This document shows positions 58,874-64,000 of a stretch of DNA of 64,000 nt, one piece after another. Source of the stretch: JAWLDA01 sp041686855 (lineage in GTDB: Bacteria > Bacillota > Limnochordia > DTU080 > RSA5). Both the position numbers and the translations under genes were made by a program. The DNA lies in assembly GCA_041686855.1 (NCBI GenBank), contig JAWLDA010000006.1, positions 186,001-250,000 on the forward strand. Direction: 5' to 3'. Below the pieces are notes generated by a model. The model worked only from the letters and a program-made list of their open reading frames with translations. It had not been told where the DNA came from and did no database searches. Positions within the stretch are counted from its first letter, which is position 1, and the number at the start of each line of letters is the position of its first letter.

Positions 58874-60086
58874 GAAACCTAAGCGAGGGGCCGGTGACGG
58901 CAGTATCTATCAACGCAAAGACGGTCGTTGGATGGGCTCAATCATGTTGGGATACAAACCAGATGGCAAACCAAACCGGCGCGTTGTCTACGGAAAGACC
59001 CGTCGGGAAGTTGTGGACAAGCTAGACGCCCTGAAGTCGGACTATAAGAGGGGCACCCTAACGGCACCGACGAAACGGACAGTTGGAGAATACTTGGTTG
59101 GTGACGTGAAGGCCTTCGTGACCGGCGAGGCTGTAGGCGGCTGGCTGGAGACTCACAAGCGATTCGGCGGGAAGAAGGGCAAGGGACTGCGTCCGAACAC
59201 CTACCGGGGCTATGCGAGCATTCTAAAGAACCATGTGCTCCCCGAAATTGGCCGGGTGCAACTCCAGAAACTGACGCCGGACCATCTGGAGAGACTTTAC
59301 AAGGCCATCCTCAACAAGAAACGCCGGGACGGAAAGAACCTATCGATGCGCCAAGCGCACCTTGCCCACCAGGTCTTGAGGATCGCGCTGCAAGCGGCTG
59401 TGGAGAAGGACATCGTTAAGCGCAATCCTTGTGACCGGGTACCAGAGAAGCCGCGTACGAGCTATAGGGCGGAGGATAGGCCCAGGCTCGACCGGGCCGA
59501 CGTTTCGCGGGTGCTTGAGGAGGTAAGAGGGAGCAGGTATTACATTCCCTTTCTCCTTGCCATGTCGGCGGGCCTGCGCCGTGGTGAGATCATCGGTCTT
59601 CGTTGGCCTAATGTAGATCTTGATGAAGGCATTATCTACGTGCGAGAGCAGCTTCAACTCGACGAGGACAACAAGCCCGCTCTGGAAGACGTGAAGACTC
59701 CGGCTGCAATACGAGACATCCCCATTCCGGCCGATGTGGTGCAGGTCCTAAAGAAGCACCGGGCTTCACAAAAAGTGGTAGACCTGGATGGGTTCGTTGT
59801 TACTAATAGCCGTGGAGGTCACCTGCGACTGTGGGATCTTGACCACAAGTGGGGAGAGATTCGCGAAAAGCTGGGTCTACCAAAGAAAATGGTACTCCAT
59901 GATTTGCGAGGCTCATGGGCGACTTGGATGGCTGCGGCAAAGGTTGACGTGAAGGCAACGAGTCAACTTCTCGGACATTCCGACGAGCGGGTAACGCTCC
60001 GCATCTATCAGACGGTAACCAAGGAGATGAAAAGAGAGGCCGCCCGAGCGATGGAAGGCATCACACGGGCGGCATCCGACGAGTAG
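58866..60086 (+). CDS. int: Tyrosine-type site-specific integrase
   Basis: 406 aa from the GTG at 58866 (GGAGGGAACAACG upstream), overlapping the RHH stop. The N-terminal arm-binding AP2/Tn916-like domain (GDGSIYQRKDGRWMGSIMLGYKPDGKPNRRVVYGKTRREVVDKL) is followed by a SAM-like core-binding domain (TYRGYASILKNHVLPEIGRVQLQKLTPDHLERLY). The catalytic domain has R in SAGLRRGEII, HDLRGSWATWM (HxxR), the histidine in LLGHSDERVT and Y in LRIYQTV. It recombines attP with the tRNA-Ser 3' end. Its stop is 157 bases from attR. Confidence 0.95.
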   Translation: MAKKPKRGAGDGSIYQRKDGRWMGSIMLGYKPDGKPNRRVVYGKTRREVVDKLDALKSDYKRGTLTAPTKRTVGEYLVGDVKAFVTGEAVGGWLETHKRFGGKKGKGLRPNTYRGYASILKNHVLPEIGRVQLQKLTPDHLERLYKAILNKKRRDGKNLSMRQAHLAHQVLRIALQAAVEKDIVKRNPCDRVPEKPRTSYRAEDRPRLDRADVSRVLEEVRGSRYYIPFLLAMSAGLRRGEIIGLRWPNVDLDEGIIYVREQLQLDEDNKPALEDVKTPAAIRDIPIPADVVQVLKKHRASQKVVDLDGFVVTNSRGGHLRLWDLDHKWGEIREKLGLPKKMVLHDLRGSWATWMAAAKVDVKATSQLLGHSDERVTLRIYQTVTKEMKREAARAMEGITRAASDE

Positions 60087-60118
60087 GCAACGTCTTCACA
60101 ACTAAGAGCGTCACCCTC

Positions 60119-60149
60119 GCGCCGGAGCTGCAACTCCGGCGCTTTCTTT
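60119..60149 (+). terminator. Rho-independent terminator of the integrase gene
   Basis: GCGCCGGAG (60119-60127) pairs perfectly with CTCCGGCGC (60134-60142) around CTGCAA, followed by TTTCTTTG. It stops integrase transcripts from running antisense into tRNA-Ser. Confidence 0.82.
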
Positions 60150-60184
60150 GTCGCTCGCACCTGTTGCGAGAGACTCGTGAGCGC

Positions 60185-60207
60185 ATTGTAGTCAACTATT
60201 GTAGTCA
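60185..60207 (+). repeat. Right candidate integrase arm sites
   Basis: ATTGTAGTCA at 60185-60194 and 60198-60207, 36 bases inside attR. It matches the left pair at 46290-46311 in sequence, number and orientation, with nearly the same spacing (13 versus 12). Confidence 0.6.
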
Positions 60208-60242
60208 TTCGACTTGTCGTTGCGCTACAAAACGCTTGAAAC

Positions 60243-60299
60243 TGGCGGAGGAGGAGGGATTCGAACCCTCGTCACCCGTTAGGGTGGCACGATTTCCAG
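60243..60299. repeat. attR: 57-bp repeat within tRNA-Ser(GGA)
   Basis: Identical to 46141-46197. It covers the tRNA from the CCA end to the anticodon loop, so integration restores a complete tRNA gene at this end. Confidence 0.93.
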
Positions 60300-60332
60300 T
60301 CGTGTGCGCTAGGCCAACTACGCGACTCCTCC
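60243..60332 (-). tRNA. tRNA-Ser(GGA)
   Basis: 90 bases including encoded CCA. Acceptor GGAGGAG/CTCCTCC with discriminator G, anticodon stem CACGA/TCGTG with loop CTGGAAA (anticodon GGA), a long serine-type variable arm and T-loop TTCGAAT. It reads UCC/UCU codons. It is the integration target; the element contributes its 3' 57 bases. It lies downstream of tRNA-Ser(CGA) and tadA on the same strand and is probably cotranscribed. Confidence 0.95.
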
Positions 60333-60344
60333 AAAAGAAAAAAG

Positions 60345-60436
60345 TGGCGGAAGGGGAGGGATTTGAACCCTCGAGGCGCCTTGCGACGCCTAACGGTTTT
60401 CGAGACCGCCTCTTTCGGCCGCTCAGACACCCTTCC
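60345..60436 (-). tRNA. tRNA-Ser(CGA)
   Basis: 92 bases including encoded CCA. Acceptor GGAAGGG/CCCTTCC with discriminator G, anticodon loop CTCGAAA in a CGGT/ACCG stem (anticodon CGA, codon UCG), a large variable arm and T-loop TTCAAAT. It is 12 bases upstream of tRNA-Ser(GGA) in the same direction. Confidence 0.95.
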
Positions 60437-60462
60437 GCGCAAAAATCTGCTCTCTTGCGAAA

Positions 60463-60936
60463 CTACCTTTTGGGCTTGCTTCGCAGTCGACGAAAAAAAG
60501 CCTGCATCAGCGCCGCGCATTCACTTTGCAGCACTCCTGCAGTCACGTCGATCCGATGGTTGAGCCGAGGATCCCGCACGAGATCAAAAAGCGTGTCGAT
60601 GGCACCCGCCTTGGGGTCCGTAGCACCGTAAACGAGACGATCCACACGCGCCATCACTAGTGCGCCAGCACACATCGGACAGGGCTCAATTGTAGCATAG
60701 AGCGTGCACTCTGTCAAACGCCACGATCCGATCTGAGCTGCCGCTTCACGAATCGCAACCACCTCGGCGTGCGCAGTCGGATCATTATCCCGCTCCCGCA
60801 AGTTGTGGCCTCGCCCAATGACGCCATCGTTGCAAACGACGACAGCGCCAATCGGGACTTCCCCGATGGCGCCGGCGCGCTCCGCCTCCATGATGGCTTC
60901 CTTCATAAACAACGCGTCGCGTTCTGCCTCGGACAT
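60463..60936 (-). CDS. tadA: tRNA-specific adenosine deaminase TadA
   Basis: 157 aa. Zinc cytidine/adenosine-deaminase motifs: PTAHAEVVAIREAA (His ligand and catalytic Glu) and EPCPMCAGALVMARV (two Cys ligands), plus the TadA-typical GAVVVCNDGVIGRGHNLRERDNDP start. It deaminates A34 to inosine in tRNA-Arg(ACG). ATG behind GAGGAC. Its position beside tRNA-Ser, SRP RNA and dnaX matches the Bacillota order near the origin. A damaged tRNA-Arg(ACG) copy in the element is a relative of its substrate. Confidence 0.95.
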   Translation of the reverse strand: MSEAERDALFMKEAIMEAERAGAIGEVPIGAVVVCNDGVIGRGHNLRERDNDPTAHAEVVAIREAAAQIGSWRLTECTLYATIEPCPMCAGALVMARVDRLVYGATDPKAGAIDTLFDLVRDPRLNHRIDVTAGVLQSECAALMQAFFRRLRSKPKR

Positions 60937-61018
60937 AGCGTCCTCAGCATACTCCGGCCTCCCGAACGTGTCAAGGTGATCGCCGAAAAGGCCGCAGAGG
61001 TGGGCGCGGGCACCCCAT

Positions 61019-61195
61019 TCATTTTTCGCGTTCCTTCGCGGTGCCCTGGCGTTGGCGCTGCTTAGAGGAGTCGGACTTTCCGGCGAAATCAGCGGCGTCT
61101 CCAGTTTCGAAGCGCTCCGCGTCGTCCGGGCTGTCCGTGACCACTAGCGTCAGAGAGTCCTTGCGCTTTGGGATACCTTTCTCTTTTGAAGGCAT
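61019..61195 (-). CDS. Small basic hydrophilic protein, unknown
   Basis: 58 aa, ATG at 61195 behind CTGGAGGACGAGG. Begins MPSKEKGIPKRKDSLTLVV, middle acidic (DSPDDAERFETGDAADF), end KQRQRQGTAKEREK. No membrane segment or recognised family; the composition resembles small spore-enriched or disordered proteins of spore-formers. The strong ribosome site is the main support. Confidence 0.55.
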   Translation of the reverse strand: MPSKEKGIPKRKDSLTLVVTDSPDDAERFETGDAADFAGKSDSSKQRQRQGTAKEREK

Positions 61196-61234
61196 ATCCT
61201 CGTCCTCCAGTGTGATGGTATACGAAATTGTGTG

Positions 61235-61717
61235 CTAATCTCGTTCAGGAGCCGTTTCGAGCCGGCCTTCCGTTTGATCGTCATAGTTCTCGATGGTCTC
61301 GAGCATACTATCGATCTTTTGATGTGCGGTCTCAGTGTCACGCCGGTCGACGGCTACGATCAGACCGTCCATTGCGGCTTGAAAGTCCCTCATGACATCC
61401 GTTGTCCACATACGTCGACCTGCGCTGGCTTGCATCGGGGTGCGATAGGAGAGCCACTTCTCTTTCGCATTCATTGCCCTCTCTTTAGCCTCTGTCCATG
61501 CTCCAGCGCTTACGGCTTGCTCCGTTTTCTCAATCGCTGAACGAAGCTCGCCGAGTGTCGCTGGTTGGGGTGTCGCGCTCTCGCTGTCCCTCGCCCGATG
61601 GGGTGTGGGCCCAGGAGCGTCTTGATTGGCCAACGTGCCTGTAACGAGGAGGAACAGCACGAGTAGCACGCCGTAGATCGTCCAATATGCGTATTTGCGT
61701 CCTTGATTGCGACCCAA
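61235..61717 (-). CDS. DUF4363-like membrane-anchored protein
   Basis: 160 aa from the TTG at 61717, seven bases after AGAGGTG; another TTG at 61723 is too close. The open frame continues far upstream, but that part is antisense to SRP RNA and dnaX and is not a gene. One N-terminal helix (YAYWTIYGVLLVLFLLVTG), a Pro/Thr linker, then a helical domain LRSAIEKTEQAVSAGAWTEAKERAMNAKEKWLSY...IDSMLETIENYDDQ like DUF4363. DUF4363 proteins often go with DUF421 proteins (one is at 45171). Confidence 0.65.
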   Translation of the reverse strand: MGRNQGRKYAYWTIYGVLLVLFLLVTGTLANQDAPGPTPHRARDSESATPQPATLGELRSAIEKTEQAVSAGAWTEAKERAMNAKEKWLSYRTPMQASAGRRMWTTDVMRDFQAAMDGLIVAVDRRDTETAHQKIDSMLETIENYDDQTEGRLETAPERD

Positions 61718-61801
61718 TGGCAAACACCTCTGGGAGTAGCGTCTGCACGGGACGCACCGCGTACGCATCCTTTTTGTGTCACGATAGGGAGCGTGCCTTT
61801 C

Positions 61802-61831
61802 TTGACACCTTAGTGACGCCCCCGATATAAT
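61802..61831 (+). promoter_or_regulatory. Near-consensus promoter of SRP RNA
   Basis: TTGACA (61802-61807), an 18-base spacer, TATAAT (61826-61831). Both hexamers are perfect. Initiation near 61838 would give about 40 extra bases at the 5' end of SRP RNA, to be removed by processing as in Bacillus. Confidence 0.85.
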
Positions 61832-61879
61832 TGGACGTGCACTTCGCATTTGCGTTTCATTCTTACTCGTGTTTCGCTT

Positions 61880-62155
61880 TGCCGTGCTAGGCGGGGAGGT
61901 AGCGGTGCCCTGCACCCGCAATCCGCTATAGCGGGGCCGAATTCCCACTCGAGGTCGTTTTCGTCTAAAGGTCAAGGGGCTTGCAAGCGGTGTTGAGGAT
62001 CGGGTCTCGTGCAATGGGACCTTGTGAACCCCGTCAGGTCCGGAAGGAAGCAGCGGTAAGCAGGTGCTCCCATGTGCCGCGAGCTCGCCTGGTCTGAGCC
62101 GCATGCAGGCAATCCGCTTTGGACGGACGATCGACAGCGGGTGCACGGCATTTTT
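61880..62155 (+). ncRNA. ffs: Signal recognition particle RNA, large Bacillus type
   Basis: About 270 bases. The 5' Alu domain resembles B. subtilis scRNA (GCTAGGCGGGGAGGTAGCGG, ending GGGGCCGAATTCCC). The S-domain helix 8 has the universal GTCAGGTCCGG-AAGGAAGCAGC tetraloop/internal loops at about 62032-62053. The 5' TGCCGTGC pairs with the 3' GTGCACGGCA, followed by TTTTTT. It is the scaffold for Ffh in co-translational membrane targeting. The gene lies directly before dnaX. Confidence 0.96.
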
Positions 62156-62178
62156 TAGATAGGGCCAGTGTACCAAAG

Positions 62179-62216
62179 AGAGTCGCACTCGGGATCTCAT
62201 CGGGTGCGACTCTTCT
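62179..62216 (+). terminator. Hairpin in the SRP RNA-dnaX interval
   Basis: AGAGTCGCAC (62179-62188) pairs perfectly with GTGCGACTCT (62204-62213), followed by TCTGTT. It could be a second terminator for SRP RNA or an attenuator in the dnaX leader. Confidence 0.5.
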
Positions 62217-62313
62217 GTTACCTCAGGTTCACCGTATCGTTCGGTTGTGCGTGCCGGTATGGACGACAGGGAATGACCCGCAGCTTGCCGAAAGCTCGGA
62301 GAGGGTGATCCGA

Positions 62314-64000
62314 TTGGCTTACCTTTCACTTTACCGCAAATGGCGTCCTCAAGCATTTTCGCATGTGGTTGGACAAGAGCACGTTGTGCGTACGCTGCGA
62401 AACGCTCTGGATATGGGACGCTGCGCGCACGCCTATATCTTTGCCGGACCGCGTGGGACCGGCAAGACCACATTGGCACGCCTTCTTGCCAAAGGGCTCA
62501 ACTGCGTCAACGGTCCCACCGGATCTTGGTGTAATGAGTGCGACAACTGCCGGCGCATCTCCAAGGGTCAGTCAGTCGACGTGATCGAGATTGACGGCGC
62601 ATCCAACCGCGGCATTGATGAGATTCGCGACGTTCGTGAGAAGGTGAAGTTCGCCCCCGCACAGGGACGGTACAAGGTTTACATCATCGACGAAGTGCAT
62701 ATGCTTACGCCGGAGGCATTTAATGCCTTGTTAAAAGTATTGGAGGAGCCTCCGGAGCACGTCGTCTTTGTCTTTGCAACCACCGAAGCGTACCGGATTC
62801 CGGCGACGATTCTCTCCCGATGTCAAAAGTTTGATTTTCGGGCCTTCACACCAGCCCAAATTGCCGAACAAGTTCGGCATGTAGCCATGCAAGAAGGCGT
62901 GGACGTTGAGGAGGGGGCGTTGCGCCTTATTGCGCGACATTCGGCCGGTGGCATGCGAGATGCGCTGGGCTTCCTCGACCAGTGTATTGCGTTTACCGAT
63001 GAGGGTATCACGGAGACGCTGGTCGCCCAAGTGCTCGGCGTGGTGGAACGGGAGAGCCTCGAGGCGCTGGCAAAAGCGGTTGCGACCAAAAATCTTGGCG
63101 ACGCGCTGACGCTCGTGAAGAGTGTGGTCGATTCGGGGCGTGATCTGCGCCAGTTTGCACGTGATGCGGTGCAGTTTTTCAGGGATCTCATGTTGCTCAA
63201 GGCTGCGCCGAGCCCAAAGGGGCTCGTCGTCTTGTGGGGGGAAGATCTCGAGCGGGCGCAACAGATCGCTGAACCTTTCGACGTACCGCGTCTGCTGCGT
63301 CTTGTCGAGCGCTTAGGGCGAAGCGAAGCGGACATGCGCTGGGCACAAACGGCACAGTTCCCCCTCGAGATGGCAATAATCGAACTTTTGCGCGAAGAGG
63401 AGGAGCCGGTCGGGCAACTCTCTGATCTGCTTCGACGGGTGGAAGCGCTTGAAGCCAAGCTGGCCTCACACCCGACGCAGCCCGCGCCCACGACAACGCC
63501 GCACGTGAGCCGTCCCGAGGTAGAGCGTAGATCTAGCGAATCGCCCGCGGCTCGTGGGCCGGTAAGCTCTCGCAGTCCCGACGACCAACAGAAGGCCTCG
63601 GCGCCCGGTGTCTCATCACGGGAAAGGACACCCTTACCGCAGGGAGAGGAGACCGCAAAATCCGCTGCGAGCAGAGGTTCGGCCGCCGCCGAGGGCGCCG
63701 CTGCCGGCACGAGCCCAACTCCGAGTCCCGAGGCTACTGGCACCTCCGCCGCCGCAGGTCCAGATGGGTCGTTGCTGGCACGCATTCGGGAGGAGTGGCC
63801 TCGATTGCTGGAGTCGCTGCGGACTTCAAAGAACGTGCAACAAGAGGCGTTCTTGCGGGAAGGCTCACCCGGATCAATCCATGACGGTGTCCTGACTGTG
63901 TACTTTTCGCCCAATCACCGATTCCACCAGGCAAACATTGCCCAGGAGAAGAACACGAGTATTGTCGAAAAGGCGATTGCAAAGCTCTTAGGTGAAGAGA
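62314..64000 (+). CDS. dnaX: DNA polymerase III subunits gamma/tau (partial, C-terminus off window)
   Basis: 562 codons visible, TTG start at 62314, nine bases after GGAGAGG (a GTG at 62305 overlaps that site). AAA+ clamp-loader motifs: YLSLYRKWRPQAFSHVVGQEHV, Walker A GPRGTGKTT, the four-Cys zinc site (CVNGPTGSWCNECDNC), Walker B YIIDEVHML, sensor 1 FATTEAYRIP and the arginine-finger ILSRCQ. A Pro/Ser/Ala-rich linker after about residue 390 leads toward the tau domain. Drives loading of the beta clamp at the fork. Confidence 0.97.
   Translation, partial: MAYLSLYRKWRPQAFSHVVGQEHVVRTLRNALDMGRCAHAYIFAGPRGTGKTTLARLLAKGLNCVNGPTGSWCNECDNCRRISKGQSVDVIEIDGASNRGIDEIRDVREKVKFAPAQGRYKVYIIDEVHMLTPEAFNALLKVLEEPPEHVVFVFATTEAYRIPATILSRCQKFDFRAFTPAQIAEQVRHVAMQEGVDVEEGALRLIARHSAGGMRDALGFLDQCIAFTDEGITETLVAQVLGVVERESLEALAKAVATKNLGDALTLVKSVVDSGRDLRQFARDAVQFFRDLMLLKAAPSPKGLVVLWGEDLERAQQIAEPFDVPRLLRLVERLGRSEADMRWAQTAQFPLEMAIIELLREEEEPVGQLSDLLRRVEALEAKLASHPTQPAPTTTPHVSRPEVERRSSESPAARGPVSSRSPDDQQKASAPGVSSRERTPLPQGEETAKSAASRGSAAAEGAAAGTSPTPSPEATGTSAAAGPDGSLLARIREEWPRLLESLRTSKNVQQEAFLREGSPGSIHDGVLTVYFSPNHRFHQANIAQEKNTSIVEKAIAKLLGEE

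Larger units (their letters stand above)
46141..60299. mobile_element. Integrative element in tRNA-Ser(GGA), about 14.2 kb
   Basis: It is bounded by 57-bp perfect direct repeats (46141-46197, 60243-60299). A tyrosine integrase gene ends 157 bases from the right repeat, an excisionase-like gene lies near the left, and paired 10-base repeats sit inside both ends. Contents: zinc-finger protein, Xis-like protein, tiny ORF with DUF3987 protein, Cys-rich protein, coiled-coil protein, second recombinase, small membrane proteins, a P-II/DUF1538 operon, two mechanosensitive-channel-family genes, a fossil tRNA-Arg fragment, and an RHH regulator with integrase. No capsid, terminase or conjugation genes are seen, so it is a non-phage island or satellite-like element. 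Confidence 0.9.

Noticed and set aside
61718..62479. Upstream extension of the minus-strand frame ending at 61235 (414 codons in total)
   Set aside because: This part lies antisense to SRP RNA, its promoter and the start of dnaX. Only the last ~160 codons have a ribosome site and protein-like sequence.
62823..63914. 363-codon minus-strand frame
   Set aside because: It is antisense to dnaX, Ser/Arg-rich and without recognisable motifs.
1..64000. CRISPR arrays, IS elements, rRNA genes, riboswitches
   Set aside because: I saw no regularly spaced repeats, transposase motifs, rRNA signatures or recognisable riboswitch cores on reading both strands; weak riboswitches could be missed without a covariance search.

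Overview
The window looks like chromosome of an endospore-forming, Gram-positive-type bacterium (Bacillota). It has an alpha/beta small acid-soluble spore protein, a CotF-type coat protein, a coproheme decarboxylase (HemQ), a YtpB-like terpene synthase, paired YmfF/YmfH peptidases, and a large Bacillus-type SRP RNA just upstream of dnaX next to tadA and two tRNA-Ser genes. The last group usually lies near the replication origin in this phylum. Some traits are atypical for Bacilli: a homodimeric AceE-type pyruvate dehydrogenase, FGE with a sulfatase, and copper-nitrite-reductase-like fusions. No species is assigned.

Layout. 1-4.7 kb: a partial DegT-type aminotransferase (-), then a tight HD hydrolase / M20 peptidase / DapA-like lyase operon (+). 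4.7-9.8 kb (-): SulP transporter, formylglycine-generating enzyme, a small acidic protein, TypA GTPase. 9.9-15.4 kb (+): pyruvate dehydrogenase E1-E2-E3. 15.5-19.3 kb: a two-component system facing a secreted LTPEQ-type protein across a shared regulatory region. 19.4-25.8 kb: amidase-like protein, sulfatase, IspG, SASP, YtpB-like synthase. 26-40.6 kb: coat protein, second M20 peptidase, CoaBC, two M16 peptidases, PHP phosphatase, ferredoxin, HemQ, a GNAT/acyl-CoA-synthetase fusion, a tartrate/malate-type dehydrogenase and a HAD phosphatase. 40.6-46 kb: SIMPL protein, two large cupredoxin proteins, DUF421 protein.

46,141-60,299 is an integrated element. It is bounded by a 57-bp perfect direct repeat that is the 3' part of tRNA-Ser(GGA). 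A tyrosine integrase sits at its right end, translationally overlapped with a ribbon-helix-helix protein preceded by a perfect palindrome. Short repeats near both ends look like integrase arm sites. Its left half holds an excisionase-like protein, a DUF3987 protein coupled to a tiny ORF, a second small tyrosine recombinase and several small membrane proteins. Its right half is a coherent cargo: a P-II-like protein with two DUF1538 membrane proteins, and two mechanosensitive-channel-family proteins. This suggests an ion or turgor function. A fossil tRNA-Arg(ACG) 3' end inside the element hints at an older integration event.

60.2-64 kb: tRNA-Ser(GGA), tRNA-Ser(CGA), tadA, a 58-aa protein, a DUF4363-like protein, SRP RNA with a near-perfect promoter, and the 5' part of dnaX running off the window.
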